From contig JAUHVL010000011.1 in assembly GCA_030425045.1 (NCBI GenBank), forward strand, positions 1 through 64,000: DNA of 64,000 nt, in the 5' to 3' direction. This stretch comes from a bacterium. Its GTDB lineage: Bacteria > Bdellovibrionota > Bacteriovoracia > Bacteriovoracales > Bacteriovoracaceae. Below the pieces are notes generated by a model, which saw only the letters and a list, made by a program, of their open reading frames with translations, searched no databases and was not told the DNA's origin. Below, one piece after another: positions 54,419 through 62,536 of the stretch (positions are counted from its first letter, which is position 1; every line of letters begins with the position of its first letter). Both the position numbers and the translations under genes were made by a program.

Positions 54419-56254
54419 TTAGTCTAGGTCAAATTTTCCTTCGTATCTTTCCAGCAAAGTTTGATCTTGAGACTCTTTAAGTAGTAGACAGTTTTCTACC
54501 ACTAAAGCGTCGAGGTGCGTGCCCATAAAACACTTGAAAGCGTCTGTTGGTGTACAAACGATAGGCTCGCCTCGCACGTTAAAACTGGTATTCACAACAA
54601 TAGGAATATCCGTTTTCTCTTTGAATTTTTTAATAACATGATAATAGCGAGAATTTGTTTTCTCTGTAACAGTTTGAATTCTGGCCGAATAATCAACATG
54701 AGTAATGGCGGGAATACTTGATCTTTTTACATTAAGTTTCTCAATACCAAAAAGTTTTAATTCACTCTCACTCATGGCCCTTCTATGCTGTTCTTTAACA
54801 GGAGCAACCATAAGCATATAGGGAGATTTTCCCTGGTAATCAAACCAATTTGTTACATCTTCTTCTAAAACAGAAGGAGCAAAAGGCCTAAAAGATTCAC
54901 GAAACTTCACTTTTAAATTGAGCGTCTTTTGCATCTTCTCACAGCTTGGATCGGCAATAATAGATCGCCCACCTAAGGCCCTAGGACCAAATTCCATTCG
55001 ACCTTGAAACCAACCGATTGCTTTCTTATTGGCCAAAAGTTCTGCCGTTTTTTCCAAAACATCTGACTCATCATAAACCTGATATTTTGCCCCAACAGAA
55101 TCCAACTCTTTTGTGATGTCTTCTAACTCGTATTTTGGGCCAAGATAAGAGCCTTTCATGGCATCTTCAGGATGAACAACTCTTTCGTTTCCAAGATGAT
55201 GATAATAACTGGCCAAAGCTGCACCGAGAGAGCCACCGGCATCACCAGCAGCGGGCTGAACCCAAACATTTTTAAAAATATTTTTGGCGACAATTTTACC
55301 GTTGGCCACACAGTTAAGAGCAACACCACCAGCAAGGCAGAGGTTTTCACAACCATATTTTTCTTTAGCACTTCGACAAAGCTTTTCAACCACTTCTTCA
55401 ACAACCACCTGAACAGAGGCGGCAAGGTCCATCTCTCTTTGGGTGAGCGGAGAAACATCAGGTTTTCTCGCCGGTGCACCAAAAAGTTGATCAAATTTAT
55501 CATTCGTCATCTTTAGGTCAGTACAATAATCGAAGTAATCCATATTGAGTTTAAAACTTCCATCTTCTTTAACATCAATTAAATGTTCATAGATTTTATC
55601 GACGTATTTTGGCTCACCATAGGGAGCAAGTCCCATTACTTTATACTCACCACTATTAACCTTAAAACCCGTATAATAAGTGAAAGCTGAATAAAGTAAG
55701 CCTAGAGAATGGGGAAAGTGTATTTCTTCTTTCATGGTGAGCGTTTTACCGTCACCAACAGCAATCGAAGTGGTTGCCCACTCTCCGACACCGTCCATTG
55801 TAATCACCACAGCTTTTTCGAAGGGAGAAGGATAAAAAGCAGAAGCGGCATGTGATTGATGATGTTCTGAAAATAAAAGCTTACTTGAAAAATCAATTGA
55901 GCTATCTATTTTTTTTAACTCATCAATGATAGTTTTTTTCTGAAAAAGTTTATCTTTTACCCATACCGGTAGAGAGGCACTAAAAGATTTGAATCCTTTA
56001 GGTGCAAAAGCTAAATATGTTTCTAATAAGCGTTCAAATTTTAGAAATGGCTTATCATAAAAAGCAATATAATCAACATCTGATAACGTAATCCCCAGCT
56101 CATTAAGACAATACTCAATGGCATAAAAAGGAAAACGACTATCGTGTTTTTTTCGAGTGAATCGTTCTTCTTGCGCAGCCGCTATAATTTCACCGTCTTT
56201 AACCAAGGCGGCAGCACTATCATGATAGAAAGCTGAAATACCTAAAATAATCAT
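54419..56254 (-). CDS. NodU/CmcH-type carbamoyltransferase
   Basis: 611 residues. It opens MIILGISAFYHDSAAAL with the Kae1-like domain (EERFTRKKHD, FSEHHQSHAASAFYPSP, TMDGVGEWATT), then the C-terminal carbamoyl transfer domain (WFQGRMEFGPRALGGRSI, VVNTSFNVRGEPIVCTP). It transfers carbamoyl groups to sugars or natural products. With DUF5989, SxtJ and an SGNH protein it forms a cluster common in many bacterial envelope loci. 53 nt before cdaA, same strand. Confidence 0.93.
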   Translation of the reverse strand: MIILGISAFYHDSAAALVKDGEIIAAAQEERFTRKKHDSRFPFYAIEYCLNELGITLSDVDYIAFYDKPFLKFERLLETYLAFAPKGFKSFSASLPVWVKDKLFQKKTIIDELKKIDSSIDFSSKLLFSEHHQSHAASAFYPSPFEKAVVITMDGVGEWATTSIAVGDGKTLTMKEEIHFPHSLGLLYSAFTYYTGFKVNSGEYKVMGLAPYGEPKYVDKIYEHLIDVKEDGSFKLNMDYFDYCTDLKMTNDKFDQLFGAPARKPDVSPLTQREMDLAASVQVVVEEVVEKLCRSAKEKYGCENLCLAGGVALNCVANGKIVAKNIFKNVWVQPAAGDAGGSLGAALASYYHHLGNERVVHPEDAMKGSYLGPKYELEDITKELDSVGAKYQVYDESDVLEKTAELLANKKAIGWFQGRMEFGPRALGGRSIIADPSCEKMQKTLNLKVKFRESFRPFAPSVLEEDVTNWFDYQGKSPYMLMVAPVKEQHRRAMSESELKLFGIEKLNVKRSSIPAITHVDYSARIQTVTEKTNSRYYHVIKKFKEKTDIPIVVNTSFNVRGEPIVCTPTDAFKCFMGTHLDALVVENCLLLKESQDQTLLERYEGKFDLD

Positions 56255-56256
56255 GA

Positions 56257-56406
56257 CTAGAACAACGTATAAACAAAAGGAGCGATGGCCGAGCCCTTAG
56301 CAAGGACTAACATTCCGCCAACTAAAACCAAAACAAGGATCATGGGTGCTAACCAAAACTTTTTACGAACTTTTAAAAAATTATAAAACTCAGAAACAAA
56401 ACTCAT
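56257..56406 (-). CDS. DUF5989 small membrane protein
   Basis: 49 residues, unusually short. It begins MSFVSEFYNFLKVRKKFW, has one helix (LAPMILVLVLVGGMLVLA), and ends GSAIAPFVYTLF, the layout of DUF5989 proteins found between SxtJ and carbamoyltransferase genes. It is 2 nt before the carbamoyltransferase start and 7 nt after sxtJ. Function unknown. Confidence 0.85.
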   Translation of the reverse strand: MSFVSEFYNFLKVRKKFWLAPMILVLVLVGGMLVLAKGSAIAPFVYTLF

Positions 56407-56413
56407 ATTTTCC

Positions 56414-56839
56414 TCAAAACTGGTTTTTCATGGTTTCAGGAGGGGGACCAACCGGATCTTTCTCCTTCCAATAAGACTTTTTCGTATCATCAAATTTTAA
56501 ATCTAGTAAATCGGACCCAAAAACTCTCATCACAACACCAAAAGGCGTCACCAACCCATAAAAAAGAATACCCATAATAAGAGGATTCATAATTTTATGA
56601 AGAACATTACCAAATGACATCCACCATTTATTAGGAAGTGTAAGAAGGTCACTTAGAACAAAACTAAAAAAGAGAAATACTCCTGCAATACTATAAAGAG
56701 TTAAGTGAAAGTTTTGAAACTCCCCTCTTTTATACAGAGAAACACTGGCCACGAGAAAAAAAACTACGAAAAACGTGAGCCCAAATGCTCTATTTGAAGG
56801 AAGCTTTATTTCTTCATGATGGTAGTTTAATGTTTGCAT
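56414..56839 (-). CDS. SxtJ family membrane protein
   Basis: 141 residues, three to four helices. The family start SNRAFGLTFFVVFF and the interhelical LPNKWWMSFGNVLHKIMNP are present, and the tail ends in a charged KKSYWKEKDPVGPPPE segment. It co-occurs with DUF5989 and carbamoyltransferases. Role unknown, probably an accessory to carbamoylated glycan synthesis. Confidence 0.85.
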   Translation of the reverse strand: MQTLNYHHEEIKLPSNRAFGLTFFVVFFLVASVSLYKRGEFQNFHLTLYSIAGVFLFFSFVLSDLLTLPNKWWMSFGNVLHKIMNPLIMGILFYGLVTPFGVVMRVFGSDLLDLKFDDTKKSYWKEKDPVGPPPETMKNQF

Positions 56840-57007
56840 GGGGAAAGCTTAACAAATTGATATGATACTGAAAATAGCTCTCAGCTAAAACGCATAGCAA
56901 AATGCCTCATAAATTAATATCATTAGCTGATAGACTTATTTGTTGATAACACAGCAGGCTCCGATTTGATTATATTTAGCAATTCCGAATACTTTCGAAA
57001 TCCAAAC

Positions 57008-57188
57008 CAAAACATCCGTGTTTTGCGATAACCAATATCGGGACATCCATGCCCCGACCCTTCGGGCAAGTATTGGTTAGCACTTTTTCTGACTTCTTTT
57101 AATGGTTTATAGATGCTTAGAACTCGCCCACGAAGTGGGTGCGACCACGATGGGAGCATTCTAAGTATCAAAAAACATGGATGTTTTT
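57008..57188 (-). repeat. structured repeat, copy 2
   Basis: Inverted relative to copy 1 at 34328-34502; about 87 percent identical over its first 80 nt. The stems seen are AAAAAACAT/ATGTTTTTT, CTTAGAA/TTCTAAG around CCCAC/GTGGG, AACCAATA/TATTGGTT around GGGGCAT/ATGTCCC, and AAAACA/TGTTTT. The loop strand ACATCCATG is complementary to CATGGATGT in the third hairpin. It lies inside the SGNH-sxtJ gap of an operon. The remainder of 56840-57253 shows only an 8-bp inverted repeat (TCAGCTAA/TTAGCTGA). Confidence 0.82.
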
Positions 57189-57253
57189 TTGAGGGGCTGT
57201 ATTGGAAAGTTAATATACAAAAGTGAATAGCCAACAATTAAGTTCATAAGTTT

Positions 57254-58288
57254 TTAAACATCAAGACGCTGACCAACCCACTTCACAAATAGGTCAATGC
57301 CACTTTCACTAAAATGACAGGGGTCGACAAAGAAATTCCCCATAGTATCGAGGGAGCTTGTATCGATAAAAATAAAACGATCTTTTAAACTTTCAATAAT
57401 ATCATTATGAGCTTTAACGGCTTTTCTTACGTTTTCAGGCTTTCCCCAAGCATCAGCAATCAGATAATATTTTGAGCCAGAAACCTTAGCATAACCAAGC
57501 TCATTATTTTTATGTTTAAGCTGATCATAGTTTTCAGGCAAAAAAGTAGCAAACCTCGGTACGATTAACTTGGCCTTTGTTTTTGTGGCATTATTGATCA
57601 CACGAGATAAATTTTCTTTAAACGGTTCACTCGTTCTCAATTCGCTACCATACTTCACCCATTTTTCTCTCGGGTTATGGGCCGGAACAAAACGGCTATC
57701 ATCATCTTTAAAAAGATAATAAAAAAACGATTGATAAGCTTTAATGAAAATAGCGGACTTTAAGAGAAGACCTAAAACAATATTATCAGGATTAAAAGCA
57801 GGGTTAATTTGTGAATAATAAAAATAATGGGAATAGTCCTCTTGAAACATATGAGGAGGGACATTATTTGCCCGAGCATCGTTTATACCATGATAGAAAA
57901 TAATATAATCAAACTGATAACCCTTTTTGGTAAGATAATCTAACTTAAGCCTTGAGTCTCTCGTGCTATGAGCAGCAGCTGCCATATCGAAAACTTGAAT
58001 ATCAGACCTGGCTTGATAAACTTCTTTTAGCTTTGGGGCCACATCATCGAGAACAGAGCCCCCAAGAAGTAAGATATTCACTTTCTTCTCATCATAATTT
58101 TTTTTAATATCACTTAACGAGCGATAAATTTCTTCTTGGATATCATACCAAAAAGTCATCTGATGCTTGGATGAATGAAAAGTACGAACGCCCCCCTCAA
58201 GAAGACCTAAAGTAAAAAGACACGAGCATAAAGCTAGAATTAAATTTTGCACACTATAAAAATAGGTCAAATTATCTTTTATGGCCAT
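57254..58288 (-). CDS. SGNH/GDSL-type hydrolase with signal anchor
   Basis: 344 residues. An N-terminal anchor (LILALCSCLFTLGLLEGG) precedes an SGNH fold: nucleophile region LLLGGSVLDD, then YHGINDARANN, and the D-x-x-H pair in DPCHFSESG. Probably periplasmic esterase or acyl transferase, part of the SxtJ/carbamoyltransferase cluster. The ATG at 58288 is 3 nt after a terminator T-tract and has no Shine-Dalgarno; a GTG at 58252 is an alternative. Confidence 0.8.
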   Translation of the reverse strand: MAIKDNLTYFYSVQNLILALCSCLFTLGLLEGGVRTFHSSKHQMTFWYDIQEEIYRSLSDIKKNYDEKKVNILLLGGSVLDDVAPKLKEVYQARSDIQVFDMAAAAHSTRDSRLKLDYLTKKGYQFDYIIFYHGINDARANNVPPHMFQEDYSHYFYYSQINPAFNPDNIVLGLLLKSAIFIKAYQSFFYYLFKDDDSRFVPAHNPREKWVKYGSELRTSEPFKENLSRVINNATKTKAKLIVPRFATFLPENYDQLKHKNNELGYAKVSGSKYYLIADAWGKPENVRKAVKAHNDIIESLKDRFIFIDTSSLDTMGNFFVDPCHFSESGIDLFVKWVGQRLDV

Positions 58289-58291
58289 GAT

Positions 58292-58316
58292 AAAAAAAGG
58301 GCCCGTAAGGACCCTT
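58292..58316 (-). terminator. terminator of the PilZ-GAF-AAA regulator gene
   Basis: On the minus strand AAGGGTCC, loop TTAC, GGGCCCTT, then seven T. It ends just before the SGNH start at 58288. Confidence 0.85.
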
Positions 58317-58322
58317 GAAGTA

Positions 58323-60269
58323 TTAAGCGGCTTTCTTTTGTTGTTCTGGAAATTGTTCTTCTAAAGTATCGAGAACATCTCTTGATATCAGAAGTTTCTT
58401 ACGTAATGCCTCTCTAGAAATACCCATTTCTTTTGCGGCCTTTGATTTATTACCGTTATTTCTTTTGATTTCTGATAAAATCATTTCACGTTCAACGATA
58501 GCGATTCTGTCTTTTAAAGGAATATGGAAATCTCCTACAAAAGGTAGGTCTCCAAACATTCTTTGCTTCATTCCGATATCAACCAGAGGTGAAGCTGATG
58601 TTTGAAAATCAATTTCAGCAATCACATGTGATTTCGGATTATAAAGGACGGCCCGAGAAACCATTTGACGAAGTTCTTTAATATTACCTGGCCAGTCATA
58701 ATCTTTAAGTTTATCGATCATTTTGGGAGCGATATTTTTAAGAAGAAGTCCTTGTTCACGACACTCAATCTTTAAAAAATAATCCACAAGAAGCTCGAGG
58801 TCTTCGATTCTTCTTCTTAGGGGCTCCATATAAATAAATGTTTTATTTAAATACTCATAAAGATCACGATCAAACTGCCCGTCATCAACTAATTTACCAA
58901 GATCTTGTGTTGAAGAAGCAATGATTCTCACATCAAAAGTCATGCGGCTTTCATCTAATCTTCCCGCAGTTAAAACCTCATGAAGTTTGTCTTGATAAGC
59001 AAGAGGGAGCTGATCAATATTGCGAAGATAAACAACTCCGCCTTTACAGCTGGTAAGCTTACACTCTTCTTCGTTTGGACCCCACAACTCTCTGGCAAGT
59101 TTATCTCTATCTTTGGAGTTACAGTCAATAGCAGCAAAACCTTTAAGTCCTCTATTACCTTCGTGATGAATCACTTGAGCGTAGAGAGTTTTACCAACAC
59201 CTTTTTCCCCTTGAATAAGAAGTGGTGTATCGAGGTCTTTTAATTTAATGATTGAATTTCTAAGTGAGCCCATGTGGGGAGTTTTTCCAATAAGGGCATA
59301 CTTTCTATCAAAAGGTCTCGAAAACCTTCTGATCTGAGAGACTTCACTCATTGGGCTATAATTATGAAAAACTGAAGAGAAAACCAAGGCCAAAACCTTC
59401 ATCGTCTTTTCATCTTCAACGGTAAAACGATCTTGGTTTCTTTTATTGATAACTTCAATAACGCCAATAATTTTATCTTCTCTGTTATGAATCGGATGAC
59501 AGATGATTGATTTGGTCTCAAACTCAAACTTTCTATCAAAAACATCATTGTATCGTTCTTGTACTTTTTCAGAGTCAATATTGAGGGCCACCCCAGTTGT
59601 AAAAACAGAACCGGCAATCCCTAAACGATAATCAAACTTTAAATTATCTTTTTCTACACCTAAGGCAGCAACGGCCTCTAATTCGTTTTTATCAGCATTA
59701 ATCAAAAATAATGAAGCACGCTGAGCATTCATTACCCTTGTTACTTCTTCGAGCATATTTTCAAGAAATCCTTCTTGATCACCAAAATGAGTAATATCTT
59801 TAAATAGTGAAAGCAATAGACTGAACATCTCAAAACCATCTGAGGCTTTGGTATATCTTTCTCTCAGAGCAGAATCAATAAGACATTCTTTTAGTCTATC
59901 GAGAGAAAAACTAGAAATAAAGTTCTCTAGAAACTTTTGAATTTTTGGTTCATCATCAATCTCTACCCCATAAATGAGTTCTTCATCCTCAATATGGTTA
60001 TAGAAGGCCCTTACCACTCTTCCTGTTAAGTCTAAATGTTGCTTTTTGAACTGTAACGAGATCGTCACTTCTGTTCCAACATTGATTCTATCTTTAGTAA
60101 CAAAACCAAGTCCGGTTAAAGAAATATCGAGAAGTTTACCGTCTTCAATATACTCGTTCTTTCCTACTTCTGTTTCTTTTTCAATTAAAAAACGAAGGTT
60201 ATCCGCTTCATCAACGGGAATTCTAAACGATTGGTAAAACTTAAACTCTGAAAAACTGGCGAGCATCAT
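58323..60269 (-). CDS. PilZ-GAF-AAA-Fis regulator, degenerate sigma54-activator type
   Basis: 648 residues. PilZ domain (13-120, DISLTGLG) for c-di-GMP, GAF domain (about 155-305), AAA domain with Walker A GEKGVGKT (354-361), and a Fis-type HTH (NGNKSKAAKEMGISREALRKKL). The AAA domain lacks the GAFTGA loop that contacts sigma54 (ELWGPNEEECK there), and the Walker B acidic pair is replaced by LRNID. AGGAG precedes the two tandem ATGs. Probably a regulator not acting as a normal sigma54 activator. Confidence 0.85.
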   Translation of the reverse strand: MMLASFSEFKFYQSFRIPVDEADNLRFLIEKETEVGKNEYIEDGKLLDISLTGLGFVTKDRINVGTEVTISLQFKKQHLDLTGRVVRAFYNHIEDEELIYGVEIDDEPKIQKFLENFISSFSLDRLKECLIDSALRERYTKASDGFEMFSLLLSLFKDITHFGDQEGFLENMLEEVTRVMNAQRASLFLINADKNELEAVAALGVEKDNLKFDYRLGIAGSVFTTGVALNIDSEKVQERYNDVFDRKFEFETKSIICHPIHNREDKIIGVIEVINKRNQDRFTVEDEKTMKVLALVFSSVFHNYSPMSEVSQIRRFSRPFDRKYALIGKTPHMGSLRNSIIKLKDLDTPLLIQGEKGVGKTLYAQVIHHEGNRGLKGFAAIDCNSKDRDKLARELWGPNEEECKLTSCKGGVVYLRNIDQLPLAYQDKLHEVLTAGRLDESRMTFDVRIIASSTQDLGKLVDDGQFDRDLYEYLNKTFIYMEPLRRRIEDLELLVDYFLKIECREQGLLLKNIAPKMIDKLKDYDWPGNIKELRQMVSRAVLYNPKSHVIAEIDFQTSASPLVDIGMKQRMFGDLPFVGDFHIPLKDRIAIVEREMILSEIKRNNGNKSKAAKEMGISREALRKKLLISRDVLDTLEEQFPEQQKKAA

Positions 60270-60431
60270 TGTGTCTCCTTATTACTTCACATAAGCTTTA
60301 CGGTTTTCAAAATTATTAATTTAGGGATTTGCCAAAAAAAAATGGCGACAAAAAAAACAGTCACATTACCCGAGCATTAAGCTCTGGCTAAATTTTCTCA
60401 ATCGAGTATGATTCTCACTTATAATAAATCT

Positions 60432-61511
60432 ATGCCAAACAATCATATTCCAGCATTAACAGGTCTAAGGTTTTTTGCTGCCTTCTGGGTAGTAGGTTTT
60501 CATTATTTTAGTTTTTCAGGCAACCTAAGCTTTCTTAACCCCATTTTTAGCGTGGGTCACCTTGGAGTTCCGTTCTTTTTTATTCTTTCTGGATTTATCA
60601 TCGCTTTAAACTACACAGAAAGAGAGTTTAGCTTCAGACAATTTTTTATCCTACGAATGGCCCGTGTTGCTCCCATGTATTATTTGGCCCTATTTCTTGC
60701 TTTACCGCTACTTTATCTCACTTGGAAAAATTCAAACTCTTTACCAGAACTTGGTGGTCAAGTTTTTATCAATTTAACAATGCTTCACACCCTACTGCCC
60801 ATAAAAGCTTTTACACAGGGATGGAATACACCGGCATGGTCTATCTCTGCTGAGTTATTCTTTTATCTCCTTTTTCCTTTTATCAAAGCGAAAAAGCTTG
60901 GACCTTTTAAGGATTCATTTAAAAATCTCATTTTTTTATTTTTAATTTCTTTTCTTCTCGATTTTATGAAGATGGGCATTCCTGATTCATTTACTCTTTT
61001 TGGTAAAGCTTGGGAATGTAACTTCAAAGGGTTCATTTTTTTCAGAATGGTTAATTTTCTAATAGGGATAAATCTCTACTATGTTTATCGTGACTATTTT
61101 TTACAAATTAATAAGTATGACATGGGTAATTTCTCATTATTTATTAGTATTGTTTTACTTTCTTTTATTAGCTTTATTCCAAAAAATAATATTCATGCTG
61201 AAAATCCATTTATTATTATTATTTTTTCTAGTTTTATTTTACTAAATGCTTCCTCTATAAAGCTTAATACACTTTATAATAAGAAAGTGTGGATTTTTTT
61301 AGGTGAAGCAAGTTACTCACTTTATATACTTCAAGCCCCATTAAAGTTTTATGCCCAACAATTATATACCAAAGTATTTGGAGTTACATTGACGAGTGGG
61401 TTTTTATATAGCTTCTATTTATCTATAGTTCTAATAACTTTATCTTGCCTTTTTTTTACTTATGTTGAAAAACCAGCACGACATTATATTAAAAATAAAT
61501 TTGTTAGTTGA
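60432..61511 (+). CDS. acyltransferase 3 family (OafA-like) membrane protein
   Basis: 359 residues, about ten membrane helices. Family motifs: PALTGLRFFAAFWVVGFHYF with the catalytic-region His, HLGVPFFFILSGFIIALNY, FFILRMARVAPMYYL, and PAWSISAELFFYLLFPF. Such enzymes O-acylate surface sugars. An ATG at 60408 is also in frame. TATAAT lies 6 nt before the ATG at 60432, which has no Shine-Dalgarno. Confidence 0.9.
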   Translation: MPNNHIPALTGLRFFAAFWVVGFHYFSFSGNLSFLNPIFSVGHLGVPFFFILSGFIIALNYTEREFSFRQFFILRMARVAPMYYLALFLALPLLYLTWKNSNSLPELGGQVFINLTMLHTLLPIKAFTQGWNTPAWSISAELFFYLLFPFIKAKKLGPFKDSFKNLIFLFLISFLLDFMKMGIPDSFTLFGKAWECNFKGFIFFRMVNFLIGINLYYVYRDYFLQINKYDMGNFSLFISIVLLSFISFIPKNNIHAENPFIIIIFSSFILLNASSIKLNTLYNKKVWIFLGEASYSLYILQAPLKFYAQQLYTKVFGVTLTSGFLYSFYLSIVLITLSCLFFTYVEKPARHYIKNKFVS

Positions 61512-61560
61512 ATACTCCTCTACACTATCCATTTAAAGAAAAGTCTAATATCCTAGTATT

Positions 61561-62376
61561 ATGGGAAGACTTATTATTAAACTTTTTACAATTATTGGAA
61601 AATTCATATCAAAAAACAGATTAAATCTTTTTGGAAGGGCCCTTTCTAGAATTATTTATAATTTCTATAGGTCAATTGAAAATCATAATTATGATAAATC
61701 TTCTAATGGAGAGCTTATGTTTCTCAAGAGACTTGGTAGTCTTGACCTAGAAATTAATACAATTTTTGATGTTGGGGCCAATAAAGGTGAATGGGCCGTT
61801 GATACATTAAAATATTTACCAAATGCTAAGATTTACTGCTTTGAACCAATACCAGGTACATATAAGAAGCTAAAAAAAACTCTATCAAACTGTGAGAATG
61901 TAAGATGTTTAAATTTTGGACTTTCTCATAAATCTGAAGAAATAACCTTTTATACCAGTGATCAATCTGATGAGCTTAGTTCAAGTATAAAAATTGTTGC
62001 TGAAGAAACAAATTCAGAGATTATAGCAGAAGTAAAAAATGGTTTTGAGTTTTGTAAAGAAAGTAATATTGAAAGTATCGACTTTCTAAAAATTGATGTT
62101 GAAGGTATGGAACACACTGTTTTGGATGGTCTGTCACCATTTCTCAAAGAAAACAAAATTAAAATCATACAGTTTGAATATGGTCTTGTTAATATTGAAT
62201 CAAAATTCTTATTGAATGATTTTTATAAATTGTTCAAATACTATGGTTACTCAATGGGTAAAATCTATCCAAAAGGTATTTTATTCAAAGAATATGCTCA
62301 TACTGATGAAAATTTTATTGGACCAAATTACGTCGCAGTTTTAGAAAAATACAAAGAAAAATTTTTATTTTTTTAA
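61561..62376 (+). CDS. FkbM family methyltransferase
   Basis: 271 residues. The SAM motif is FDVGANKGEWAVD, then CFEPIPGTYKKL, and IDFLKIDVEGMEHTVLDGL and IIQFEYG, all typical FkbM features. Likely O-methylates a surface sugar. It is notably AT-rich and begins 49 nt after the acyltransferase. Its stop overlaps the remnant VTC 3' end on the other strand. Confidence 0.9.
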   Translation: MGRLIIKLFTIIGKFISKNRLNLFGRALSRIIYNFYRSIENHNYDKSSNGELMFLKRLGSLDLEINTIFDVGANKGEWAVDTLKYLPNAKIYCFEPIPGTYKKLKKTLSNCENVRCLNFGLSHKSEEITFYTSDQSDELSSSIKIVAEETNSEIIAEVKNGFEFCKESNIESIDFLKIDVEGMEHTVLDGLSPFLKENKIKIIQFEYGLVNIESKFLLNDFYKLFKYYGYSMGKIYPKGILFKEYAHTDENFIGPNYVAVLEKYKEKFLFF

Positions 62377-62495
62377 ATCAAACTCGAAGTCTGAATACCC
62401 ACGACGTATTTCGAAAATCGGCTTAACATAATTGGTAATGCCTGACATATTTTTTCCACAAGTGCCTTATTTTCAACAGCACTTTTAACTTCCAT
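62373..62495 (-). pseudogene. 3'-end remnant of a VTC-domain gene
   Basis: An open 40-codon segment, MEVKSAVENKALVEKI to the stop, differs only at a few residues from the last 40 codons of the VTC-domain gene at 63628. It lacks the rest of the domain. The frame and stop are intact, so the duplication is fairly recent or under some constraint. Confidence 0.75.
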
Positions 62496-62496
62496 C
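62391..62496. repeat. direct repeat, left copy (VTC gene 3' end)
   Basis: 106 bp, 99 identical to 63646-63751, same orientation. The pair flanks the acyltransferase gene at 62537-63616. Confidence 0.88.
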
Positions 62497-62536
62497 TAGT
62501 CTTTTTTATCTATACTGTGAAAAGCCTTCAAGAAAT

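Noticed and set aside
55156-55516. Open frames of about 115 codons on both strands inside the carbamoyltransferase gene
   Set aside because: Shadow frames of a strongly conserved enzyme.
56923-57237. A 104-codon open frame on the minus strand over repeat copy 2
   Set aside because: It spans the structured repeat, has no signal, family or ribosome binding site, and copy 1 does not preserve the frame. The sequence is better explained as a noncoding element.
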